Source: Actinomycetota bacterium (GTDB lineage Bacteria > Actinomycetota > Actinomycetes > Actinomycetales > Dermatophilaceae). From it: 54,353 nt of DNA. Positions within the stretch are counted from its first letter, which is position 1. Every line of letters begins with the position of its first letter. The position numbers and the translations under genes are program-made. Where the stretch lies: positions 1 to 54,353 of the forward strand of contig JAIUNK010000032.1 in the NCBI GenBank assembly GCA_020161845.1, written 5' to 3'. This document shows, piece after piece, positions 9,521-19,183 of the stretch. The notes under the pieces are model-generated. The model was not told the origin of the DNA and made no database searches. It saw only the letters and a program-made list of their open reading frames with translations.

Positions 9521-10713
9521 CGCGACTCGACCCAGTCCTTGAGCTTGCCCAGGCCCTCGGCGATGCGCTCGGCCGAGATGCCCGAGTAGGCGATCCGGAT
9601 GAACTTGCGGTCCTCACCGGGCAGCGGGCGGCCGAAGTGGTTGCGGGTGCAGAACGAGCACCCGGTGTTGTGCAGGGCGCCCTCGGCGAACGCGGCCAGG
9701 TCGTCGATGCCGATGCGCTGCATCGTCTCGGTGACGTCCGGGAACAGGTAGAACGTCGACTCGGGCCGGGCCAGCTTGACGCCGGGGATCGCCACCAGCG
9801 CGTCGTACGCGGCGTCCCGGCGACCCTTGAGCACGTCCAGAATGCGGTGCACCTCGCCCTGGTCCTCGGTCAGCCCGGCGACCCCGCCGTACTGCACGAA
9901 GTGCGTCGTGCACGACTCGTTGTTGGTGTTCATCGTCGAGATGTATTTCGCGACCTGCGCGGGCGCGATGGCGGCGCCGAGCCGCCAGCCCGTCATGGCG
10001 AACTTCTTGGAGAAGGTGTACAGGATGACGGTGCGGTCCTTCATCCCGTCGATGCTGGTGATGGACTTGCTCTGGCCCGAGTAGCGGGTCTCGAAGTAGG
10101 CCTCGTCGGAGAGCACCCACAGGTCGTTCTCGAGGGCGAAGCGTGCGACCTCTTCGCGCTCGGCGTCGGTGGACTCGGCGCTGATCGGGTTCTGCAGGTC
10201 GTTGTAGATGATCGCCTTGGTCTTCGGCGTCACCAGCGAGCGGATCCGGTCGAAGTCCAGGGCGAACCCGGTCTCGGTGGGCACATAGCCGTAGGGCAGG
10301 CCGACCCCGCCGAGGTATTCGATCTGGCTCTCGTAGATCGGGAAGCCGGGGTTGGGGAACAGCACCTCGTCGCCCGGATCCATCACGGCCTGCAGGAACT
10401 TGGTGATGACCGGCTTGCCGCCGGGCTGCACGATGACGTTCTCCGCGGTGTAGTCGGTGCCGCGCAGACCGTTGATGTCCGCGGCCAGCGCCTCGCGCAG
10501 CGCCGGGATGCCCGGGCCGGGGCAGTAGCCGGTCTTGCCGTCGGCGATGGCCTTCGTCATCGCCTCGACGATGTTCGCGGGGGTCGCGAGGTCGATGTCT
10601 CCGAGGTGGAACGGGTAGACGGTGTTGCCCCGGGAGGCCCAATCGGCCGCCGTCGCCGAGACCGCAAACGCCGTCTCGGTGCCCAGGTTCTCAAGTCGCT
10701 TCGCAAGCGCCAT
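9517..10713 (-). CDS. PLP-dependent class I/II aminotransferase
   Basis: A 398-aa fold-type I aminotransferase. K236 in FSKKFAMTGWRLG is the PLP lysine; D203 and Y206 (SDEAY) and the C-terminal arginine in KFIRIAYSG complete the cofactor and carboxylate sites. The usual NNPTG-type loop is replaced by NDLQNPISAES, which departs from the common aspartate aminotransferase form and may mark a distinct specificity. The start at 10713 follows GAAAGGAGCACTGAC on the minus strand; the frame continues upstream but without coding character. It is the first gene of a two-gene operon with the hydroxyacid dehydrogenase. Confidence 0.88.
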   Translation of the reverse strand: MALAKRLENLGTETAFAVSATAADWASRGNTVYPFHLGDIDLATPANIVEAMTKAIADGKTGYCPGPGIPALREALAADINGLRGTDYTAENVIVQPGGKPVITKFLQAVMDPGDEVLFPNPGFPIYESQIEYLGGVGLPYGYVPTETGFALDFDRIRSLVTPKTKAIIYNDLQNPISAESTDAEREEVARFALENDLWVLSDEAYFETRYSGQSKSITSIDGMKDRTVILYTFSKKFAMTGWRLGAAIAPAQVAKYISTMNTNNESCTTHFVQYGGVAGLTEDQGEVHRILDVLKGRRDAAYDALVAIPGVKLARPESTFYLFPDVTETMQRIGIDDLAAFAEGALHNTGCSFCTRNHFGRPLPGEDRKFIRIAYSGISAERIAEGLGKLKDWVESR

Positions 10714-10915
10714 GTCAGTGCTCCTTTCGCCAAAGTCATGGTAACTCTGCGGCTCGTTGGGTGTCAGGGTCTTTCGGCGTCCTTTTCCCTCGTCGTCGCT
10801 CTTCCCCGAGTCTGCCCGGCCGGGCCGCCCCCGGCTGCCGGATTGGCCGATCGCGGCCGCCGCGCGCACCGGCTCACCGTGACCCTGGCGCCCGCGGGGC
10901 GGGCGAGCGGCATAG

Positions 10916-12301
<1,386 letters not shown>

Positions 12302-12324
12302 ACCGGCGCGCGTACCGTCGCCCT

Positions 12325-14124
12325 ATGGCATGGCGGGACGTGATCGCGACACGCGGCCGGGCGCATCGCGTGCGGGACGGGCGTCGTCCCGTGGAGCGCT
12401 ACCTGCCCGGCTACCTGGTGCTGCGGCACTACCGCCGGGGCTGGCTGCGCGGCGACCTGCTCGCCGGGCTCACCGTCGCGGCGTACCTGATCCCGCAGGT
12501 GATGGCGTACGCCGAGGTCGCGGGGCTACCCCCGGTGATGGGCCTGTGGGCCTGCCTCGGCCCGATGATCGTCTATGCGTTCGTCGGCACCTCCCGCCAG
12601 CTCTCGGTGGGCCCGGAATCCACCACGGCGCTGATGACCGCCGTGGCGCTGGCCGCCGTCGCGGGGACCGGGCCCGGCGACCGGCGGGCGGATGTGGCCG
12701 CCGCGCTGGCGCTGCTGGTCGGCGTCTTCTGCGTGCTCGGCGGAGTGGCCCGGCTGGGGTTTCTCGCCGGACTGCTGTCCCGGCCGGTCCTGATCGGCTA
12801 CCTGGCCGGGATCGCGGTCCTGATGATCGCGAGTCAGCTGGGCAAGGTGACCGGCCGCCGGGTGGGCGCGCAGGGGGCGCTCGGACAGATCGCCGACACC
12901 GCGACCCACCTCGGCCAGGTCCACCTCCCGACGGCGCTGTTGGCCGGGGCCGCCCTGGTCTCGCTCATCGCGCTGCGCCGCATCGTCCCGCTGGCGCCCG
13001 GACCGCTCGTGGTCATGCTCGCCTGCGCGGCGGCGGTCGCGTGGACGCCGCTGCGTGAGGCGGGCCTGCGCACGGTGGGCACGATTCCCGTCGGGCTCCC
13101 GACGCCTCGCTTGCCGGACCTCACCGGGATCGACCTCGGCCCGCTCGTCCCGGCCGCGCTGGGCCTGGCGGTCGTCGGCTACAGCGACAACGTGCTGACC
13201 GGGCGCGGGCTCGCCGAGCGACGTAAGGAGCGGATCGACGCCAACACCGAGTTCACCGCCCTGGGCGTCGCGAACCTCGCGGCCGGCCTGACCCACGGCT
13301 TCCCGGTGAGCAGCTCCGGCAGCCGGGCCGTGCTGGGCGATTCGATGGGCAGCCGCACCCAGCTGTATTCGCTGGCGGCGGTCGTCGTGGTGGTGCTGGC
13401 GATGTTCTTCGGCGGCGCGGTGCTCGCCGCCTTCCCCACCGCGGCCCTCGGCGCCGTGGTGGTCTACGCCGGGCTGCGGCTCGTCGACGTGGCCGAGCTG
13501 CGTCGCCTGGCCCGGTTCCGGCTCAGCGAGCTGATGCTCGCCGTCGCGACGGCGGTCGGCGTCGTCGTCTTCGACGTGCTCCTGGGCATCGGCATCGCCG
13601 TCGTGCTGTCGGTGATCGATCTGCTGCGGCGCATCGGCGATCCGCACGACGGGGTGCTCGGTTATGTGCCGGGCCGGGCCGGAATGCACGACATCGACGA
13701 CTACCCGACCGCCCGACAGGTGCAGGGTCTGGTCGTCTACCGCTACGACAGCCCCCTGTTCTTCGCCAACGCCGACAACTTCCGGCGACGCGCGCTGGAG
13801 GCTCTGGAAGAGGGCGAGGGTGAGCCCGAGTGGTTCGTGCTCAACGCCGAGGCCATCAACGAGATCGACCTCACCGCCCTGGACGCCCTGGAGAGCCTGC
13901 GCGCCGCGCTCGCCGAGCGCTGGGTGACCTTCGCGCTGGCCCGCGTCAAGCACGAACTGGCCGCCGACCTGGCCCGCGTCGGCTTCACCGAGCGCATCGG
14001 CGAGCAGCACGTCTTCGCGACCCTGCCGAGCGCCGTGCACGCCTACGTCGACTACTTCGCGCAGCGGCACGGCGCCCCGCCGCCCGGACTGCCGGATCCG
14101 CTCCCGCCGATCTACCCCGCCTGA
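12325..14124 (+). CDS. SulP-family anion transporter with STAS domain
   Basis: A 599-aa membrane protein. Residues about 40-430 carry the SulP transmembrane domain, with LLAGLTVAAYLIPQVMAYAEVAGL, GTSRQLSVGPESTTALM and a later conserved block SSSGSRAVLGDSMGSRTQ. A cytoplasmic STAS domain follows (VVYRYDSPLFFANADNFRRR and EIDLTALDALESL). SulP proteins move sulfate, bicarbonate or other anions, and the substrate here is open. The start at 12325 lies just after gdhA and lacks a strong Shine-Dalgarno. The frame is open further upstream, but that would overlap gdhA. Alternative starts within a few codons are possible. Confidence 0.92.
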   Translation: MAWRDVIATRGRAHRVRDGRRPVERYLPGYLVLRHYRRGWLRGDLLAGLTVAAYLIPQVMAYAEVAGLPPVMGLWACLGPMIVYAFVGTSRQLSVGPESTTALMTAVALAAVAGTGPGDRRADVAAALALLVGVFCVLGGVARLGFLAGLLSRPVLIGYLAGIAVLMIASQLGKVTGRRVGAQGALGQIADTATHLGQVHLPTALLAGAALVSLIALRRIVPLAPGPLVVMLACAAAVAWTPLREAGLRTVGTIPVGLPTPRLPDLTGIDLGPLVPAALGLAVVGYSDNVLTGRGLAERRKERIDANTEFTALGVANLAAGLTHGFPVSSSGSRAVLGDSMGSRTQLYSLAAVVVVVLAMFFGGAVLAAFPTAALGAVVVYAGLRLVDVAELRRLARFRLSELMLAVATAVGVVVFDVLLGIGIAVVLSVIDLLRRIGDPHDGVLGYVPGRAGMHDIDDYPTARQVQGLVVYRYDSPLFFANADNFRRRALEALEEGEGEPEWFVLNAEAINEIDLTALDALESLRAALAERWVTFALARVKHELAADLARVGFTERIGEQHVFATLPSAVHAYVDYFAQRHGAPPPGLPDPLPPIYPA

Positions 14125-14127
14125 GCC

Positions 14128-14598
14128 TCAGGAGGAGACGGCCTCCGCGAGATTGGCCAGCGACGTCTCCAGCTGCGCAGCGGTCAGCACCGGGAAGGAC
14201 AGGGTCTTGAGGATGCCCTTGTCGGTGACCCCACTCCAGTCGTACGTCAGGGTGACCTCGGTCGCGTCCGGCCCCTGGGGCTCCAGCTCGTAGGCGAACG
14301 TCCACCCGCCCGGCTGCCCGTCGTTGTAGCCGACCATGCCCGGCGCCCACGCGAGGAGCTTGTTCTCGGCGTAGCCGGTCACGAGGTTGTCCATCTGGTA
14401 GTCGCGGAACCGCTCGTTGTGCATGTTCATCCGGAAGACCTGCCCCGTCTTGGTGATGCGGTCGGTCTTCTCGTCGGAGCGGATCATCCCCGTGCCGTCG
14501 ATCCGGGCGTGGTGCTGCGGGTCCGACAGCACCCGGAAGATGTCCTTCGCGGAGGCGTCGATGAGACGGCTGACGGTGATCTTGGTGTCCTCACTCAT
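14128..14598 (-). CDS. SRPBCC (START-like) family protein
   Basis: A 156-aa protein with the helix-grip fold pattern of polyketide cyclase/START-like proteins: ITVSRLIDASAKDIFRVLSD at the start, a central beta sheet (FRMNMHNERFRDYQMDNLV, WTFAYELEPQG) and a long C-terminal helix (LETSLANLAEAV). Such proteins bind hydrophobic ligands in a cavity; no catalytic function can be assigned. Its start overlaps the end of the GntR gene by 8 nt on the same strand, so it is probably the last gene of the amidase-GntR-SRPBCC transcript. It converges on the SulP gene with a 3-bp gap. Confidence 0.82.
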   Translation of the reverse strand: MSEDTKITVSRLIDASAKDIFRVLSDPQHHARIDGTGMIRSDEKTDRITKTGQVFRMNMHNERFRDYQMDNLVTGYAENKLLAWAPGMVGYNDGQPGGWTFAYELEPQGPDATEVTLTYDWSGVTDKGILKTLSFPVLTAAQLETSLANLAEAVSS

Positions 14599-15376
14599 GC
14601 CGGTCAGTCTTGCGGACCGTGCTGGGGCGCGCCAGCGAACGGCGGTCCCGGTCGGGTGGGACCGCCCGATGGCCGACCTCGGCGATGATCCGGTCCCGGG
14701 CGGCCAACGCGTGCCGACGTACGGCGTCCTGCACCTCCTCCCGCGTCCCCTCGGCGAACGCCGTCGTGATGCGGTGGTGTTCGGCCACGGCGCACGCCGC
14801 GGCCGCGGGCGCCAGGGACGTCAGCCGGGTCAGGCGCAGCGGGGTGGCGCCGAGCCGATCGGCCAGGTCCCGCAGGTAGCGGTTGTCGCAGTGCTGCGCG
14901 ATCACCCGGTGAAACGCCAGGTCGGCCTCCAGGCAGCGGCGGATGAGCATAGCCCGATCGGTTCCCGGCGGCGGTGTCTGGGGCCCGGTCAGGACGGTGA
15001 CCAGGTCGGCATGGGTGACGGCGGCGCGGGACAGGGCCGGTACGACGGTGTCGCGCTGGGCGTAGGCGCGCTTGGCCGCGGCGATCTCCACCAGCACGCG
15101 GGCCTCGAAGAACTCCCGCACCGCGGCCGCGTCCATCGGCGGCGTGACCCGGTAGCCGCGCATCGCCGACCGCTCGATCAGCGCGGTCCCCGCCAGCCGA
15201 GCCAGGGCCTCGCGCACCGGGGTGGGTGAGACCCCCAGCCGCATCGCGAGGGACTCGATGCCGACCGGGGTGCCCGGGGCGATCTCGCCGGCGAGCAGCA
15301 TGCTCAGCACCGCGTCATAGACCTCGTCCTGCAGGGCGCGACGAACGCGCGGCGGCTGCCGGACCCGGGCGGACAT
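14591..15376 (-). CDS. GntR-family regulator (FCD type)
   Basis: A 261-aa regulator. The winged helix lies in about residues 10-75 (LQDEVYDAVLSMLLAGEIAP, then LAMRLGVSPTPVREALARL), the hallmark of the FadR subgroup. The remaining helices have FEARVLVEIAAAKRAYA and FHRVIAQHCDNRYLRDLADR, typical of an FCD ligand-binding domain that senses small carboxylic acids, often through a metal. The start at 15376 is the first ATG in frame with this domain. It lies 61 nt downstream of the amidase gene on the same strand. With the second GntR at 16241 this makes two FCD regulators in one small island. Confidence 0.9.
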   Translation of the reverse strand: MSARVRQPPRVRRALQDEVYDAVLSMLLAGEIAPGTPVGIESLAMRLGVSPTPVREALARLAGTALIERSAMRGYRVTPPMDAAAVREFFEARVLVEIAAAKRAYAQRDTVVPALSRAAVTHADLVTVLTGPQTPPPGTDRAMLIRRCLEADLAFHRVIAQHCDNRYLRDLADRLGATPLRLTRLTSLAPAAAACAVAEHHRITTAFAEGTREEVQDAVRRHALAARDRIIAEVGHRAVPPDRDRRSLARPSTVRKTDRHE

Positions 15377-15437
15377 GGCGCCATCGTAGGCAGGGCCGGC
15401 CCGATCCCACCATGCCCGCAGCCGGGCCGACGTCGGG

Positions 15438-16214
15438 TCACAGGATCGGCACGCGCTCGCGGATGCCGGGGACGGTGTCCAGGTCGGCCTGCACGACCAA
15501 CAGGTCCTCCTGCTCGGCCAGCTGGCCGACCACCCGACCCAGCGGGTCGGCGAGCACGGAGCGGCCGATCCCCAGCGGTACGGCGCCCTCCGGTGGCCGC
15601 CAGGCCATGCCGCAGGCCAGCAGGTAGGCCTGGGCGTCCATGGCTCGGGCGCGGGTGAGCAGGTCCCACTGGTCGGCCTTGCCGGGTCCGTCGCCCCACG
15701 AGGCGGCCACCAGCACCAGGTGCGCGCCGGCCTGGCCGAGCTGGGTGAAGTGGGCGGCGAAGCGCAGGTCATAACAGGTGGCGAGCCCGACGGTGATGCC
15801 CTCGACCTGCGTGGTGACAATCGATGCCCCGGGCGCGACGGTGTCGGATTCGCGGCTGCCGAAGGCGTCGTAGAGGTGGATCTTGTCGTAGCTGATCTCG
15901 CCATCGGGCCCGGTCAGCAGGAGCGTGTTGTGCACCCGGCCGTCGGCCGCCGGGGTGAACATCCCGACGACCAGGGTGATCCCCAGCCGCGCGGCACACT
16001 CCCGGATGCCGGTGGCGAACGGCCCGTCGAGGTCCTGCGCGACGGCGGCCAGGCGCGTGCCGAAGCACGCCATGCTCGCCTCCGGGAAGACCACGATCCG
16101 GGCGCCACCTCCGGCGGCGCGTTCGGCCGCCGCCGTGATGATGGGCAGGTTGGCCGCCGGATCCGGCGTCGCGGAAATCTGGGCGGCGGCCAGGCGCAAG
16201 GGGGATGCTTTCAT
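15438..16214 (-). CDS. Carbon-nitrogen hydrolase (nitrilase superfamily amidase)
   Basis: A 258-aa enzyme with the complete Glu-Lys-Cys triad of the nitrilase superfamily: E45 (VVFPEASM), K111 (YDKIHLYDAFG) and C147 (GLATCYDLRF). These enzymes hydrolyse nonpeptide C-N bonds such as those of omega-amides, carbamoyl compounds or nitriles; the CYDLRF form is typical of omega-amidase-like members. The ATG at 16214 follows CAGGAGATCCGCG. The start faces the divergent GntR gene across 26 bp containing a TTGTATTACA site. Neighbouring transporter and DUF2848 genes suggest catabolism of an imported amide or ureide-like compound; the substrate is unknown. Confidence 0.92.
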   Translation of the reverse strand: MKASPLRLAAAQISATPDPAANLPIITAAAERAAGGGARIVVFPEASMACFGTRLAAVAQDLDGPFATGIRECAARLGITLVVGMFTPAADGRVHNTLLLTGPDGEISYDKIHLYDAFGSRESDTVAPGASIVTTQVEGITVGLATCYDLRFAAHFTQLGQAGAHLVLVAASWGDGPGKADQWDLLTRARAMDAQAYLLACGMAWRPPEGAVPLGIGRSVLADPLGRVVGQLAEQEDLLVVQADLDTVPGIRERVPIL

Positions 16215-16225
16215 CGCGGATCTCC

Positions 16226-16235
16226 TGTAATACAA
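16226..16235. promoter_or_regulatory. Putative GntR operator between amidase and GntR genes
   Basis: TTGTATTACA on the minus strand, in the 26-bp gap between the divergent amidase and GntR genes. It resembles the TTGTATACAG at 18285-18294 before the transporter gene and the palindromic sites of FCD-type GntR proteins. The site is too close to both starts for long leaders, so it would control both directions. The role is inferred. Confidence 0.5.
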
Positions 16236-16240
16236 GGGAT

Positions 16241-16870
16241 ATGCCGAATGTGCAGAGCGGACGCGACCGCGCCTACGAGTATCTTCGGGCCGAGTTGCTC
16301 TCCGATCCCGAACTGCCCGGCACATTCATCAACGAACAGGACGTCGCCGAGGCCGTGGGCGTCTCCCGAACCCCGGTCCGCGAGGCCCTGCTGATGCTCT
16401 CGGCCCAGCATCTGGTGCAGCTCGTGCCGCACCGGGGCGCATTCGTGCCCACCCTGACCGGGGCCCAGGCGAGCCAGGTCTTCGCGGTCCGCGAGATGAT
16501 CGAGCACTGGTGCGCCCGCGAGGCCATCGCCAGCGGGCGCGCACCGGTCGCGCAGATGCGCGCCGCGCTCGACGTACAGCGCCGTCGCAGCGGCGACGCC
16601 AAGGCGTTCATCGAGGCGGACCGGGACTTCCATGCGCTGCTGATCTCCTCGGCGGGGAACACGGTGCTGGAGGACATGTATGAGGGGCTGCGGGTGCGGC
16701 ACGTGTTGATCGGGGTGACCGCGGTACGCCGTCCGGGGGCGCGGATCGAGGACGTCCTGGACGAGCACCAGGCGATCGTCGACGCGTTGGCCGCGGCCGA
16801 CCCGGGCCGCGCCGAGGCCGTGATCACGGCCCATCTCGACGCGACCCGGCGGCGCCTGGTCGGCTCCTGA
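16241..16870 (+). CDS. GntR-family regulator (FCD type), divergent from amidase
   Basis: A 209-aa FadR-type regulator. The winged helix has RAYEYLRAELLSDPELPGTF and VAEAVGVSRTPVREALLML; the FCD domain has FAVREMIEHWCAREAIASG, ADRDFHALLISSAGN and the closing DEHQAIVDALAAADPGRAEA. The start at 16241 follows AAGGG closely; an upstream in-frame start at 16205 would overlap the amidase gene. As a local, divergently transcribed regulator beside an amidase and facing its transporter, it probably controls both through the TTGTA-type sites. The inducer is unknown. Confidence 0.9.
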   Translation: MPNVQSGRDRAYEYLRAELLSDPELPGTFINEQDVAEAVGVSRTPVREALLMLSAQHLVQLVPHRGAFVPTLTGAQASQVFAVREMIEHWCAREAIASGRAPVAQMRAALDVQRRRSGDAKAFIEADRDFHALLISSAGNTVLEDMYEGLRVRHVLIGVTAVRRPGARIEDVLDEHQAIVDALAAADPGRAEAVITAHLDATRRRLVGS

Positions 16871-16886
16871 GGCCCAACTGCGGGGC

Positions 16887-18245
16887 TTACTGGTCCTGGC
16901 TCTGGTCCAGCACATGGTCGACATCGTCGACGACGGCTCGGCCCATCGCGAGCCCGATGAGGGTGATGCCGCAGGCGACGGCGATATAGATCGCGATGAA
17001 CCATCCGCTGTGGCCGCGCGCGGGGTCGTAGGCGGCGTACATGGCCGGCGCGAGTCCGCCACCGAGCACTCCCGCGAACGTGTAGGCCAGCGAGCTGCCG
17101 GTGTAGCGCAGCCGGGCCGGGAACTGCTCGGCGATGTGCGCCGCCTGCGGGGCATACATGAAGCAGTGGATGACCAGGCCGACGATCACGCCGAACAGTG
17201 CCATCGCGAAGCTGCGGGTCTGCATCATCGCGACGAACACGAAGATCCACACCGCGCCGGCGACCGCGCCCATCGCGTAGAGCCGCCTGCGGTCGATCTT
17301 GTCCGAGACCCAGCCGGCGAACGGCATCATGAAGATCTGGATGAAGGCGGCCGTCATCGTGCAGGTCAGGGCCTGGGCATTGGTCAGCGCCCCGGCGCCC
17401 TTCTGCAGCCAGGTGATCACATAGACCGCGAAGAAGGCGTAGAGGATGTCCGGGCCGAAACGCACCAGGATGGCGCCGAGCAGTGCGCGCCCCTGGGTCC
17501 GGAAGACCTCGGTGACCGGCGCCTTGGGGACGTCGCCCTGCTGGGCGAGCGCCTGGAAGACCGGCGTTTCCTCCAGCTTGATCCGGATCCACAGGCCGAA
17601 GGCCACCAGCGCCAGCGACAGCAGGAAGGCGACCCGCCAGCCCCACGACAGGAACGCCTCGGGGGACAGGCCCGCCGCCAGCGCCAGCACCATGAGGTTG
17701 GCCAGGAAGCTGCCCAGCGGGACCCCGGTCTGCGCCGCCGAGGCCCACAGCCCGCGGGTGCCCGGGCGGGCGTACTCGCTCGACAGCAGCACCGCGCCGC
17801 CCCACTCGCCGCCGACCCCGACCCCCTGCAGGAAGCGCATCGCGACCAGCAGGATCGGGGCCCACAGGCCCGCGGAGCCGTACGTCGGGAGCAGACCGAT
17901 CGCCGCCGTGGCGAAGCCGATCAGCAGCAGCGTCCACACCAGCACTCGCTTGCGGCCGATCACGTCGCCGAGGCGGCCGAAGAAGATGCCGCCCACCGGG
18001 CGGGCGAGATATCCGGCGCCATAGGTCATGAACGCCTTGACCATGTCCGTGTTCGGATCCGAGCCGTCGAAGAACAGCTTGCTGAAGACCGTGCCGGTGA
18101 CGGCGCCGAACAGGGCGAAGTCATACCACTCCAGGGCGGTGCCCGAGAGGCTGGCCGCGAACGCCTTGTGCAGGCTGCGACGCTCCTGCGCGGTGTGCCC
18201 CTGTGTGGGCTGCGCTTGCGCAGGGTGGGCTGGGGGTGATGTCAC
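16887..18245 (-). CDS. MHS-family MFS metabolite:H+ symporter
   Basis: A 452-aa 12-helix MFS transporter of the metabolite:H+ symporter group (ShiA/KgtP/ProP-like). It has the N-terminal SGTALEWYDFALFG signature, the MFS loop GRLGDVIGRKRVLVWTLLL and the family segment GVGVGGEWGGAVLLSSEYA. MHS proteins import dicarboxylates, shikimate, osmolytes or aromatic acids with protons. The GTG start follows GGAAGGGAG. A TTGTATACAG palindrome lies 40 bp upstream of the start, linking it to the GntR gene that converges on it with a 16-bp gap. Confidence 0.93.
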   Translation of the reverse strand: MTSPPAHPAQAQPTQGHTAQERRSLHKAFAASLSGTALEWYDFALFGAVTGTVFSKLFFDGSDPNTDMVKAFMTYGAGYLARPVGGIFFGRLGDVIGRKRVLVWTLLLIGFATAAIGLLPTYGSAGLWAPILLVAMRFLQGVGVGGEWGGAVLLSSEYARPGTRGLWASAAQTGVPLGSFLANLMVLALAAGLSPEAFLSWGWRVAFLLSLALVAFGLWIRIKLEETPVFQALAQQGDVPKAPVTEVFRTQGRALLGAILVRFGPDILYAFFAVYVITWLQKGAGALTNAQALTCTMTAAFIQIFMMPFAGWVSDKIDRRRLYAMGAVAGAVWIFVFVAMMQTRSFAMALFGVIVGLVIHCFMYAPQAAHIAEQFPARLRYTGSSLAYTFAGVLGGGLAPAMYAAYDPARGHSGWFIAIYIAVACGITLIGLAMGRAVVDDVDHVLDQSQDQ

Positions 18246-18284
18246 GAACTCGGTCTCCCTTCCAAGGCGATGACGTCATACTCG

Positions 18285-18294
18285 TTGTATACAG
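18285..18294. promoter_or_regulatory. Putative GntR operator before the MHS transporter gene
   Basis: TTGTATACAG, with the perfect 8-bp palindrome TGTATACA, in the 125-bp gap between the divergent transporter and DUF2848 genes. It matches the TTGTATTACA at the amidase promoter, so the same GntR regulator could control transporter, DUF2848 and amidase genes. Confidence 0.5.
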
Positions 18295-18370
18295 TCGCTC
18301 AGGGCAATAGCCAGACGGGAATTGTGACGGAGCCACGCGCCCGACCTGGCGCGACACGAAAGGGGCCCAG

Positions 18371-19081
18371 ATGCTGCGTTTTCGGGTGATCCGCGCCACC
18401 GGCGCGAGGCAGGACGTGACAGTGCAGGTCAGCCGCGTCCTCAACGGGGGTTATGCCGGCCGGGACACCGCGCAGGTGCAGGCCCACATCGACGAGCTCG
18501 CCGAACTCGGCATACCCGGTCCGCAGCGCATCCCCACGATGTACCCGCTCTCGGACTACCTGGCGGTCCAGGGCGACCGGGTGGCCGTGCCGCACGGCCG
18601 CACCTCCGGGGAGGCCGAGTGGGCCCTCGTCGTGCCCGGCGACGCGACCGGCCCCGAGGACTACCTGGTCACCGCGGCCTGCGATCACACCGACCGCGCC
18701 CTGGAGCGGCACGGCGTCGCCTGGTCCAAGCAGTCCGCCCCCGACTTCCTCGGCGACGTCGCCTGGCGCTGGGGCGATGTGGCCCAGCGCTTCGACGGCT
18801 TCACGCTGCGCGCCTGGGTGCGCGGCGCGGCCGGTGCGGCCGGTGAGCTGCTGATTCAGGACGGTACGCCGGCGCAGCTGCTCGGTCCCGCCTATTGGAT
18901 CGACCGGCTGGGCGAGGCCGCTCTGCTGCAGCCGGGCACGGTGTTCATGAGCGGAACGATCCCGATGATCGCCGGGGTGGATCAGTTCGCCGCCGAATGG
19001 CGCGTCGAGCTGGCCGACGGGGCCGGCGCCGTCAGCCGGGTCGGGTATCGGGTCGAGCAGCTGCCGCCCGCCTGGGACTGA
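18371..19081 (+). CDS. DUF2848 family protein
   Basis: A 236-aa protein that I assign to DUF2848. The recognisable blocks are NGGYAGRDTAQVQAHIDELA, ITAACDHTDR-like CDHTDRALERHGVAWSKQ, DFLGDVAWRWGDVAQRFDGF and the late FMSGTIPMIAG. The family has no established reaction; the conserved CDHTDR and SKQ blocks and a GT segment resemble the metal-binding fumarylacetoacetate-hydrolase style, but that is only an impression. It diverges from the MHS transporter gene. It is probably the second enzyme of the amidase island, acting on the acid released by the amidase. Confidence 0.8.
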   Translation: MLRFRVIRATGARQDVTVQVSRVLNGGYAGRDTAQVQAHIDELAELGIPGPQRIPTMYPLSDYLAVQGDRVAVPHGRTSGEAEWALVVPGDATGPEDYLVTAACDHTDRALERHGVAWSKQSAPDFLGDVAWRWGDVAQRFDGFTLRAWVRGAAGAAGELLIQDGTPAQLLGPAYWIDRLGEAALLQPGTVFMSGTIPMIAGVDQFAAEWRVELADGAGAVSRVGYRVEQLPPAWD

Positions 19082-19183
19082 GCGCCCTCGCGCCGCGGGC
19101 CGGTCCGCCAGTTCCCGCTGCCGTCTGCCTCAACGCGACCCGCCGGGGGCCGATGGGTCCCGGGATAGGTCGACCGCCCCGAC

